64,000 nt of DNA from Phytophthora sp. 'mugwort'. Taxonomy: Eukaryota > Oomycota > Peronosporomycetes > Peronosporales > Peronosporaceae. Position numbers and translations under genes: made by a program. The stretch covers positions 496,001 through 560,000 of the forward strand of contig JAUCEF010000004.1 of the NCBI GenBank assembly GCA_033558025.1, in the 5' to 3' direction. Below the pieces are notes generated by a model, which saw nothing but the letters and a program-made list of their open reading frames with translations, ran no database searches and was not told where the DNA came from. Position 1 is the first letter of the stretch. Each line of letters opens with the position of its first letter. Shown here one piece after another: positions 21,138 to 30,328 of this stretch.

Positions 21138-22834
21138 CTAAGCGCTGGTATAATCGATTGCTTCCCCTGTAAGACGAACATAGCTTAGCTCCTGCTCGCT
21201 CACCACAAGGACCAACATATTGGTGCCCTGGCATCCAGCGTTTCGAGCCCTGGACCTGAATCGCCTGCGGAACATCACGCTCCGTTTAGGCGGCTAACGT
21301 TAGCAATGAGAGCGCGGTTAGTCAGCGACCATGCCTGGTAATCAAGAAGACCATTCATGACCTCAGGAGTCAGATCACCGTTAACGAAAGCAATTATCGC
21401 AATTTCGTTTGTGAAGTGGTGAAAATCATAGTCATGACCGATGTCAAAGGTTTGGTGGGAGCCAATGCGAACATTGAAGTTGCGGATACTCGAACCAAGG
21501 TGAAGCATCCAGAGAGCCGAATCAAAAGGACTTTGAAACTCCAGTACTGCAGCAGAAGCGAAATTACCAGTCTGCTCGGCGAAAGGGAGGAGAATGACAT
21601 ATTTAGCATTCTTAACAGAAGCTGATAAAAGCAGTCTTGTGTTGAGTCGATTGCTTTCCTACACCAGCTCACTAATAGAACCATTGTGCGTAGCGGACCT
21701 TCTTAACAGGCTTGGAAATGATTGCTTGACGGTTGTCAAGATGGACGAACGGTACACAAAGACGAGAAGTGGTGAAAGACATATAAGTACCATCAATTGA
21801 AGGTTCAAGGGCATTAACCACAGCACCCCAAGGAATACTGAACCCGGCAGAAGCGGCAAGGACACTAGTCATGGGATTATCAGTCGATGAAGCAGAAACC
21901 GTCGCCGGACAGGTATTGCCACTTGCGAGAGTAGTGCTGCTGAGAGACATACCCTTCGATGCGTCGACAGCAATAGTGGCAGTACCCTGATTGACACGGA
22001 AGCGTAGGCGGACTTGAGGGTTCGCCATGAGGTCTAGCCCCTTGAAAATGGGATGTAGATCAGTTAGCTTGATCTTGAGCATGTAGTTCCACGTTCCCAT
22101 GATCGCGTTAGCAGTAGCAGCATCAGCTACGAAGGCACCACGCGCCAGTTAATTTGAGACTGTAATAGAAGCTGCAGCCGCACCAAGTGAAGGCCACAAC
22201 GTGGAAAAATCAGATCCAGCGTTAGGAGGGTTCGACAACAGACGCTTTACAAGACCATCATTAACAATAGAGGCAACACCAGATGGACCAGAAGTAGCAA
22301 ACGAGGATGAGAAGGCAGTAGTATTAGGGTAACCATCACCCGTAGTTGATGATACAGCAGAACTATACAAAGCTGACTGAGCGACATCCGGATAAAGGAA
22401 CGACTCAGCTCCATGCTTCTCATCAAACCCTAGCCTGTAGCTTGTCTGAACTCGGATATTGTTCCAAAACAGCTTGTAGTCAGCCATACTCTTAACGGCC
22501 TTCCGGTTGAGATCAAGCGACATGCTATCGATTACATTCCAGTTACCGCATATGAGCGTAGAAACCGAAGCGGTTAGCTGTAGAGTCTGGGCAATACTAC
22601 CGTTCTTCATCGAGACCTTGTACGGTAGCACGATGTAGGTATCGCGAAGACAAGCGAATCCTTCAGTCCCATTCAGCTGGGCAGTAGCACTAATAGTAAT
22701 GACACTATTCTGATACGATCCCTGATTGAGATCGATTACGAAGGGTATCGCTTACCGGAAGATACCTTGATCTCCTGGTCGCTCTTGAGCCAGCTCTGGC
22801 ACAAATATTGGTCGGATAGTTGAGTTTCGCTCAT
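21138..22834 (-). pseudogene. Polinton major capsid protein (double jelly-roll), disrupted
   Basis: Forms the capsid hexons. The start at 22834 opens MSETQLSDQYLCQSWLKSD. A frameshift near 22745 leads into the long central part; an in-frame TAA at 22149-22151 interrupts it; the same frame resumes (GTWNYMLKIKLTDLHPIF) until about 21680. Another shift gives KYVILLPFAEQTGNFASAAV and RNFNVRIG. The stretch NGLLDYQAWSLTNRALIANV is the conserved late-capsid block seen in Polinton and virophage capsids (xGLIxxxxW...YxxxxxSR). A last shift gives the terminal strand NMLVLVVSEQELSYVRLTGE, ending at 21138. The total of about 565 codons fits the family. The gene is divergent from the protease gene. Confidence 0.75.
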
Positions 22835-22882
22835 CGTTGAATTTATATGGATTCTAATATACTTTCATCGAAATTAAATATT

Positions 22883-23272
22883 ATGGCTCATTACCTCTCT
22901 CTTTTTTTCTCATTAAGCCAATCACCAGCGATCATGATCTAATTGAACTTGCGGATCGATTAGGAGTCCATCTGGATAATATATTCGAATCAATATTATC
23001 GAAACCGATCCCAAAGAAAGGTAAGTACTTGGTCTTAATGAGACCTCCTAATCTTGATGTAGGACACTGGCAAGCCGTTCAAGATGACGATTTTTCGACT
23101 CGATAGGCGAAGCAGCTCCGACAAGTATGGAACCGGTAGATACAACCCTCCAAAAAATATCAAGGTACGTATGAAGATTACTGTGGAATATGGTGTATGC
23201 TCTTCCTGTATGCAAACAAATAAAATGCATATATTAGATCGATTCAAAGACCTAAATTTAATCATTCTTTAA
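22883..23272 (+). pseudogene. Adenain-like cysteine protease (virion maturation), frameshifted
   Basis: This protease processes capsid proteins in Polintons, virophages and adenoviruses. All three catalytic positions can be read: His in VGHWQAVQ (23065-23067), Asp in FDSIGEAAP (23097-23099) and Cys in DYCGIWCMLFLYANK (23182-23184). The N-terminal block HDLIELADRLGVHLDNIF is typical of Polinton proteases. The three blocks lie in different frames, with breaks in the T-run near 22907, at about 23090 and at about 23165. The start ATG at 22883 is the best candidate, but its frame breaks at the T-run. At about 125 codons it is short for the family. It lies head-to-head with the capsid gene. Confidence 0.75.
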
Positions 23273-23283
23273 ATAAAATCAGT

Positions 23284-24050
23284 CATGAAATATAATCATA
23301 GCGCTCAAAACGTTATCCGTTTCATCGTCAATCCCAGAGGCAAAGCTCAAGAGGGCATCTAAGTCTGGTACTCTCTCATTGACTAAAGATGAGTTGAGTG
23401 ATTCTGGTGCTATTCTTCATCTTCATCCTGAATCGTATGCTAAAGCTTTTCGAGCTCACAAATTAAGTAAGGAACGCGATTGGCTATTATCAAAAAGGAG
23501 ATCGGATATCTTTTCAAGCATATGCAAGTTGGAGGCATGCAGTATCTGGAGAAGTATATGGGGAGGCATCAAAAAAGCATTCAAATTTGCTAAAGACTCT
23601 GGCATTATTAGCGAAGCAGCAGATGCTGCTGTTCCCGTTCTCGCAACTGCACTCGGTACCCCCCAGGGCGCTATTCCAGTGAGAGCTGCTTTCTGCTCCA
23701 TGATGGGTATCGGGGTCTATGATAGCGATAAGGAAGGAGGACGCCCAACTGTGAGTGATGTGAAGAAGGGGTCTAAACGTGCTCTCGCTTACACAAAGCA
23801 CAAGGGAATTACTACTGACGCGGTCGATGCCGGAGAGAAGTTTCTGCTTTCCAAGGCTACCAAACCTGAACCTGGGGACCTCATCAAATCTCTTCGAGAT
23901 GAGGTCCGCCGTCGATATGGAGTAGGTGTTGGCAAACCAGAGACGAAGGCTAAGAGATTTGCAAAAGGTTCTTAAGAAGCTCGCGATCACATGGCTAAGC
24001 TCCGTGTCATGAAGAAGAAGCCTATGCAAGCGGGGAGCTTTAGATTGTAA
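23284..24050 (+). pseudogene. pVI-like small virion protein
   Basis: From ATG 23284 (MKYNHSAQNVIRFI) a frameshift near 23325 enters the long frame (KLKRASKSGTLSLTKDELSD). The middle has a Trp/Gly/Lys amphipathic stretch, SIWGGIKKAFKFAKDSGI, then an Ala-rich hydrophobic helix (AADAAVPVLATALGTPQGA), a layout shared by membrane-active adenovirus pVI and Polinton minor virion proteins. Basic patches follow (KKGSKRALAYTKHKG). TAA at 23973-23975 ends the frame, but the same frame continues to a basic tail, HMAKLRVMKKKPMQAGSFRL, ending at 24050, so CAA to TAA is likely. The role in capsid maturation or entry is inferred from composition and position beside the protease. Confidence 0.55.
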
Positions 24051-24085
24051 CTTCCGCCTCGTTACGCTAAAGAAAGACGCAAGCA

Positions 24086-24370
24086 ATGGCATTAATTGTT
24101 TGGTCGAAGCAAATGCATGATCAAGTCCGAAGTATCTCGAAACTTAACCTTCTGATCAGTCTGGTTGTAATTGGAGATCGTAGTCGTCGTACGAACACCG
24201 TTGTGACAGTTCATCCAAGCATCTTGACTCGGTTTGTAGGTAATTATCTGTTCAACCGATGCATCACCTCGATCGAATGCACTCAGAATATCGCCACTCG
24301 CAAAGTATTCATCTTAATTAGATCGAATCGTACGATGCATGATCTGAGGGATACTGTATCGCCAAGTTGA
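24086..24370 (+). CDS. Unrecognised Polinton ORF, 94 aa
   Basis: Open from ATG 24086 to TGA 24370, on the same strand as the pVI-like gene 35 bases upstream. The product is basic, with no signal peptide or clear motif (YLFNRCITSIECTQNIATRK in the middle). It lies between two virion or accessory genes, so it may be a small virion protein. No similarity was recognised. Confidence 0.4.
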   Translation: MALIVWSKQMHDQVRSISKLNLLISLVVIGDRSRRTNTVVTVHPSILTRFVGNYLFNRCITSIECTQNIATRKVFILIRSNRTMHDLRDTVSPS

Positions 24371-24496
24371 GTTGTACCCATCATGAACGAGGTTCGTGGA
24401 ATCGAGCTTGATAATACTCGCACACATTGTAAGCATATATTCATAAGATCATATTTAAGCGATAAGCGCTAATAAATATAATAACTTTACATAGGT

Positions 24497-25020
24497 ATGA
24501 TCGGATGTGTATATAAGATTGATAATGCAGATGAGACCATCATGTACATTGGCTCGACTACACAGAATCCTTCCACTCGTTGGGCTGAACATAAATATAA
24601 ACGCTGGATCGAGGAACGAGTAGGTTGCTCAATTTACCAATACTTTGAATCCCACAGTATTGAAAACTCTCAAATTGAAAAGATCAGTGAGTATGAAATC
24701 ACTGACCGGCGACGGTTATGTGAGTTCGAGCAATTATTAATTAATCGAAACCAACACACGGTTATTTCCAAAGGGCGTACCAGATAGAAGATCAGTTCCA
24801 AGAACAAAAGCGTGCTCACAACATACTCCAATATGAGAATAATAGAGAGCAGCGTATTGAGTTTCAGAAGCGGTACTACAATGATAATAAAGAAGCTATC
24901 AAACAAAGAATGTCGAAGAGACTAGAATGTGAATGTGGTAGCAATGTCAGGTGGATTGAGAGAAATAAGCATTACGCAACACGGAAGCATGGACGCTGGC
25001 TTACCGATCAACCAGTTTAA
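24497..25020 (+). pseudogene. GIY-YIG endonuclease with a C-terminal Cys/His zinc-binding tail
   Basis: GIY-YIG nucleases cleave DNA and often spread as homing enzymes in large DNA viruses. The N-terminus has the two hallmark elements, GCVYKIDNADET and MYIGSTTQ, followed by the conserved Arg region TRWAEHKYKRW and the Glu region LCEFEQLLINR. The frame stops at 24787. A frame change shortly before resumes with a charged helix (REQRIEFQKRYYNDNKEAIK) and then ECECGSNVRWIERNKHYATR-KH, a CxC...H...H tail seen in giant-virus members of the family. It ends at TAA 25018-25020, overlapping the 3' end of the convergent ATPase gene by 20 bases. Confidence 0.75.
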
Positions 25021-25700
25021 AGATCAGCTGGATTACTTCATTAAAGTTATATCGTAGTTGACTTTTCACGTTGTCTACAAGTAATATTTGACCTCTGCCT
25101 CGTGATATTGCTTTAATATAGGCAATCATTAGTTTTTTGTCGTCTATGCCATTTATATTGAAAGCACGGACAATCATCCGCAAGTCTCTTCTACTATTTT
25201 CTCGTAGAATAGCATCAATTTCACTGTTCAATCGCATCATCTTATCCGTTGCAAAATGGCTGTGGCTTAGGAATATGGTACTCAACTCGATGTTTCTTCC
25301 ACGAGTATAATAGTGGGAAAATATTTTCTTCTGGGGTAGCTTATCGTTACTGTAATCGTCTATTATAACAAGCACAGGTTTATTGGAACTTAATAGTGTA
25401 CGACGCACTTGATCAACGCTCGGAGGCGTATCCGGAACATGAAAGTAATGAAATCTTCAAGCTTGTCGCGAAGGTACTCATACCGTTCTTGGTGGGGATT
25501 GCGAGCAGTAATCGTTAAATTGGCGAATACGTGGGGTGCATGTTTGAGAGTGAAAAAGCATAGGTTGTTTTTCCCACCGAAAGAGGGTCCAAGGACAATC
25601 ATTCTAAATAGCTTTTTAATGTCAAGCGCAGTGATATCGCCCATACAGTTGTCTTGTACTTCTTACCCAATGAAGCAGCGAAATCTGGAATAGTGCTCAT
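25001..25700 (-). pseudogene. FtsK/HerA-type genome packaging ATPase
   Basis: Pumps viral DNA into the capsid. The start at 25700 (MSTIPDFAASLGKK) runs into a one-base shift, then GDITALDIKKLFRMIVLGPS. Walker A is GPSFGGKNN (25590-25565); the Lys is kept, but the usual GSGKT/S Thr or Ser is Asn. A second shift near 25420 leads to Walker B PVLVIIDDYSND (about 25380-25345) and the viral A32-like block STIFLSHSHFATDKMMRLNS. The total of about 233 codons equals the normal length. Its 3' end overlaps the convergent GIY-YIG gene. Confidence 0.8.
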
Positions 25701-25777
25701 GGTCGTGTCTTTTAATCGCTTAAACTATATAGATTGAGATAAAAACAAACAAGAGTTCTGTTATCTCATATCCTTAG

Positions 25778-27072
25778 CCAATATTCATATCACCAATCTA
25801 CAATTCTGCATTCTATCTACCGTTGGATGCCAGCGGCTATCTGACCTACGAATATGCCCAGGCGCTTTACTTCGATAAGAATGATGATCGACTCACATAT
25901 ATTTCTGGTATCACCCCAGGAGTTGCAACACAAGCTGTAGCCCTTGTTCCAGGTACTAACAATGGTATTGGGACACTACTTTGTGCAAGCTTTGATAATG
26001 GATGGAACCATCGTGTCGTCTGCTCCTGCATAGACACTCGGCATCACCCCAGGTACTGCCACTCCGGGTAAGGCACTCGTGCTGGATAGATCTGGATCTA
26101 TCGGAACAATTACTTCGCTGGCAGCTACTTCGCTGACCGGTTCGCTCCAGACGGCGGCTCAGCTTAATATCACATTGCTTGAATCATTATCTGCATTGAC
26201 TATTGCAGGCAATCTATCGTTTAGTGGCGCTTCACGGACTTTGACCGGTCTATCAACGCTCAGTTCTACGTCAATAATAGGCACCCTAGCCACTCCCTCC
26301 CAGCCGAATATAACTGTCATTGGCGCATTGAGCTCGCTCACCATCAGTAGCGGTTTAACACTACGTACGACAGTGATCGGCGAGGCAGAAATAGCGGTCC
26401 TTGTTGGAGTAACCAAAGGCTCTGCGGGAGCCAATAAAGCTATTGTCTAACGCGCCAGCAGTAATATAACTGGTATTAATGCACTGTCTGCATCACCTCT
26501 TAGTGGTACCCTTCAAACAGCGATTCAATCCAACATCACAAGCGTCGGTACTCTATCCGGATTATCAATCGGCGACTCTAACAATATCCGTTTCATGACG
26601 AGTATTCTCTATTACTGGAGCATCCTCGTATATCGATTCGTTATCGTTCAGACTCAGTGGAGTAGCTATCGACCTGAGCGTGTTTGAACGGGGGCTATGG
26701 CGTTCTCACGTCAAACAAAGCTCTGATCTCCGATTCATTTAAAGTGATCGGCGCTCCACTTGGTGTAACTGGGTCAGGTTGTATCTCTTTTTACGGGAAT
26801 ACTCCAAACAAGGTAATAGTCTATCTCTTTCGTGATTCTGACGATGAGGGACTCACCATCGGGATCCGAGCATCTACTATTCAGAAATGCAGTCCACTAC
26901 TTCACCTTGTGAGTGGGTACGATCAATCGGGAGTAGTTCGCACAAGCTCTGCTAAATACAAAGACGTTATTCATTCAGAGCACAAGCTCGTTGATTTTGG
27001 TACTAATAATCAATCCGGTTGGCTCCACGGCTATCTATTAAGATCACAGGCATGGGGCGGGAATGTCGGAAC
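25778..27072 (+). pseudogene. Fibre-like virion protein with repeats and a C-terminal head-like domain
   Basis: The N-terminal part reads NSAFYLPLDASGYLTYEYAQ. Then come imperfect repeats built on GITPGxAxxxxALVxD, SLTGxLQTAAQ and NITxxGxLSxLT, seen at about 25907-26000, 26050-26330 and 26410-26580. Such Gly/Thr/Ser/Ala-rich repeats are typical of shaft regions of viral and phage fibre proteins that trimerise. A different, non-repetitive domain follows from about 26690 (GYGVLTSNKALISDSFKVIG ... WLHGYLLRSQAWGGN), likely the receptor-facing end. Frameshifts or stops lie near 26045, 26448 and 26650. The start is unclear, with no ATG in frame. The role is inferred from repeat style and position. 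Confidence 0.55.
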
Positions 27073-27523
27073 TCAACCTAAGATAGCTTTATTTAGAATC
27101 TCAAGATTTTCATCAAGGATTTGCTCACCATTCTTTATAAGTCCTTCACCAGTTTGGCTGCTTCTTCATCGTTTGATGGAAATTGGTATTCAACGCCGGA
27201 AAGGTAAGATCTATTTCTTCAAAGTAGTTCAATAGCGATGTGAAAGTATCCATCCACTGGATGGTCTTCATGAGATCAGACGAAGCATTACCAGTTACTT
27301 GCTTATTTTTTCTAATATTTAATGGACGAGTGGGTGCTGGCTCACCGAAATAATAATCCGAATGAGGTTCTAACCCATTTTTAGTATCAACAATCGGCTT
27401 CAGGCGAAATGCGATAGCAACACGCTCGCTCGCCAACTGACTGTAATAATCTTTTAGGATTCTTTTGGCGTCGTTGTCGGCGTTGGTCAGCTTTGGTTCC
27501 ATATCTTCATCGGCGCCGCTCAT
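27073..27523 (-). pseudogene. Unrecognised Polinton gene, charged and mostly helical
   Basis: ATG 27523 (MSGADEDMEPKLTNADNDAK) begins an acidic, helix-rich protein with KRILKDYYSQLASERVAIAF. After shifts near 27175 and 27130 the frame continues with EQILDENLEILNKAILG to TGA at 27073-27075, about 150 codons in all. The gene converges on the fibre-like gene and is the last of three minus-strand unknowns (28843 to 27073) that appear to form one block. No family was recognised. Confidence 0.45.
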
Positions 27524-27545
27524 TACTCCATGTCGGGCTTCCCCC

Positions 27546-28099
27546 TCACCTGGTGTGAAAATCTTTCGCTACCTTTTTCTCATCCTGTTTACTGATTAAT
27601 ATCAAGTCAAGTCCTTTGGCGTTGGCCATATTTACAAACGATTGGAATGTGATTGCCCAATTGACTCTCTTTAGTGATAGCAGGCTTCGTATGATTAATA
27701 TCTTTACCAAATACACTAGTGGAATTGCCATAATCCATATATATCCATTTACATCAACATAAGCGGCTTTATTTGCCACAACGAGAATTGGAATAATTTT
27801 CTTTCTCAACCCCTTAGCTTCACGCATTTCTCCATTTCTGCTAATGGTCCAGAGTAGTTTGATCTTGCTGTCGGTCTTGTCAGACGTTGTGGACGTCGAC
27901 TTATTGAATAGAAAGGGGTGATGCAGGATTGCATCACCCCTCTCGAACCATTGAATCGTTTTCGCTTCGATCCAATAAGTTGCCATACCTGGTCGGGGGT
28001 GGGCTTTCTCTGTCCCCATTTCGCGGCGTTACTCCTTTCAGTTAGGTATGCGAGGAAGCGAACATCTTTAGTCAAAATTCCCCTGATATGATCATACAT
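27546..28099 (-). pseudogene. Unrecognised Polinton gene with a hydrophobic segment
   Basis: Starts at 28099 (MYDHIRGILTKDVRFLAYLT), shifts near 28000 into a frame with MATYWIEAKTIQWFERGDAI, and ends at 27546 (DEKKVAKDFHTR), about 184 codons. AAYVDVNGYIWIMAIPLVYL followed by VKILIIRSLL is a strongly hydrophobic stretch that could be a membrane segment or buried strands. Its position among structural genes makes a minor capsid role possible, but no jelly-roll pattern is evident by eye. The start lies 7 bases after the stop of the gene before it. Confidence 0.4.
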
Positions 28100-28105
28100 C
28101 TCAGA

Positions 28106-28843
28106 CTAATCAATATTTGGTGCTAAAGATACTCTATTTAGCTTAATGCTGTATGTCTTCGCATCTTTTCCAATATCATATTTCGATATCTGACGACCGT
28201 CGGAAGCAAGAGGGGGAACACGTAAGTCTGCAAGAATCGGATAAACCTCAAATATGTGAGCAACCGCTGTCTTAGATTGCTCTTGATCATCATCTCCTTC
28301 ATCGAATAAATCCTTTTCTGCCCTGTTTTCCGCTAGTTCAATCTGTGCTTCATATCCGTAGTCTTAGGGAGAATCTGAACTTTTCTATTAGTCATACGCA
28401 CTCTGTTTGTGTTAGTTTCACCATCAATAGAAACAGGGCGAGGTTCAGTGTTCGTTTCAACAGTTGATACCTCAGGATTTGTCTGGAGGATTCATCACTC
28501 AAGTTTTGTTTAAGGACTCAGACGACTCGGTTGTCGAGTCTGTCTGAGTTGATTCAGTTGTTTTTTTCGCTACAGTAGTTATGCCACTCGAGATATCTGT
28601 AGCCCATGACGCACCTTCATACATCTCCCGCTTGACTTTGGCTTGCCGAACACGACATTGAGCTTTCTCAAGAAGCTCCTGTCGCTTCTGCTCTCTCTGA
28701 GCGAGGGTTGTGAATTGGGAAACATTGTGAGTCTATATATCATTCTAATCATAAAAATGTGTGGATAAATATTCTCACCAGTAGCTTGGCATAACTGAAT
28801 CGTGGGGAAACGATGCGTACGAATGGCATATATGATTTCGCTC
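28106..28843 (-). pseudogene. Unrecognised Polinton gene, about 245 codons
   Basis: Starts at 28843 (MSEIIYAIRTHRFPTIQLCQ). After a shift near 28700 it has a Gln/Glu/Lys-rich helix (LAQREQKRQELLEKAQCRVR), a Ser/Thr-rich linker (TTESTQTDSTTESSESLNKT) and then, after more shifts, EVSTVETNTEPRPVSIDGET, an acidic helix with EGDDDQEQSKTAVAH, and the C-terminal part YPILADLRVPPLASDGRQIS ending at 28106. The early break could be a short intron (GTGAGAAT...TATAG) instead of a deletion. No family was recognised; with its two downstream neighbours it is the best hunting ground for the missing penton. Confidence 0.45.
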
Positions 28844-29123
28844 ATTTAGTAGATTGAAATAGCGATCCTTGATGCAATGCAATGGGACACCAAGATGATT
28901 TCCAATTCTCGCTGGTATTTACAATATTTTTTTTTTATTGACAACTCTTTTACGAAAGTTTGCTGTTGCATCAAGATTCAACAACTCGTTTTAATGCAGC
29001 TCACTTCCTAATGATCCATAGCTTTCATCGAAGCTTAGCAAGCTCGCGTTACTTTCTAAACAATTCGGATACATATTTTGGGTTGGTTTCTATGTATCAC
29101 GTCAGATATAAAAATTGGATGTT

Positions 29124-30237
29124 TCATTTCTTGCGGCGGGCGAAACCAACACCGGAGCCGCTATGCGAGCTCTTTGCATTCCAGTACTCAGTCTCAAGGG
29201 TAATGTTTGCTTGTTTTTTTGCTCGATTAGAGATTATCTTGTGGTTCCCAGGATAGATCGTCATATCCAATCCATTTGACGAGATATTTGTATTTACCTG
29301 ATTGCTGTTTCTTATATGGTCCATAACCTTCTCAACCTCGAATATTTCTTTATTCGTAATCGTTGCCTTCGTTATCGCGTCATTAACCAATTGGATATCA
29401 TTTGGTGCCTTGTACAGTGTATGTTCATTCTTAGATCTAATTTGAACTCGGTAGCCATCGATGCCAACTATTTCATATATAACCTTGCTCCTTCTCGCCG
29501 ATTCCTTTTCAAATTGCGTCTCCTTCAAACGATATAACACAGAAGCTCCAATTTTAAGCCGATTCTCAAGCTTATCCATAGCGTTGTTGTTATGATCTAA
29601 TTCAGGTTCAATAACCTGTCCAGATGCTTCATTCGATGTCATTTTGATAGAAGTGTGCTTAGTATTGTAATAATTGTCGATGCCATCGCTAAGTAGCTTG
29701 AGCGTTAGTGGTTGCTTTAGCTTCATCAATCTCGACTTAAGCGTACCGTTATATCGCTCAACCTTGCCCATCTTTCCGTGATCACCCGGTTTGTTGTTGT
29801 AGTGAGTGATAGATTTGATTTTGAAATAAGCTTGGGCATGCCTATTCATGAACTCAGAGCCATTGTCGGTAGTTAAATATCAGCTTTAAGTGATTCAAGA
29901 GATTTAATACCATTAGAGATACTACCCCAACGCTTGTCCGCTAATATCTTAGCAAATCCAATTCTGAGTTGATATTGATAGCCGTTAGAGTCGTCTTTCC
30001 TTTCCAAAATGATAAATCTGCCTGCCAACTATTGGGATTGCTTGAAGCAATCTTAAAATCATCAAATCGAGTTGCTTTGCCGTTGTAGCGTTGGATATCG
30101 GTCTGCTTGGCATACGACTCCTTAACATCCTTCAGACGAATAGATATTTCAATTTTTTTAGCCTTCTGATACAGAGTGTTGATGCCGATATACCCTGTTT
30201 TAGGATCATGATAAAGTTTCAATAGTAGCTCGTCCAT
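29124..30237 (-). pseudogene. Retroviral-type (rve) DDE integrase of the Polinton
   Basis: Joins the viral ends to host DNA. The N-terminus MDELLLKLYHDPKTGYIGIN with TLYQKAKK is characteristic of Polinton/Mavirus-type integrases. The catalytic residues are all visible: Asp in WQADLSFW (30018-30016), Asp in TTDNGSEFMN (29867-29865) and Glu in GKVERYNG (29759-29757). The last two are separated by 35 residues, the classic DD35E spacing. A C-terminal part (ASVLYRLKETQFEKESARRS) resembles the DNA-binding SH3-like region. Breaks lie near 29945 and 29878-29885. It is followed by the polymerase gene on the same strand, 92 bases away. Confidence 0.85.
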
Positions 30238-30328
30238 GATCTATATTAGAAACAAAACAAATTCCACCAAAGAGTTCCCCCTAAATATAGTGCGGAATTG
30301 TAGAAATACCATCGTCTAAAACCTTACG

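Noticed and set aside
22834..23272. CRISPR-like or phage-type defence locus in the AT-rich region
   Set aside because: No spaced direct repeats and no cas-like motifs. The genes are explained by Polinton modules.
21138..26450. Altered genetic code (TAA/TAG read as Gln) in the virus
   Set aside because: In-frame stops at Gln-like positions occur in the capsid and pVI-like genes, but frameshifts are at least as common, the same stop pattern appears in host-family and transposon genes, and viral genes also end at TAA. Decay explains it better.
28960..29256. Plus-strand frame opposite the integrase
   Set aside because: Overlaps the integrase C-terminus on the other strand, which has catalytic motifs; the plus frame has none.
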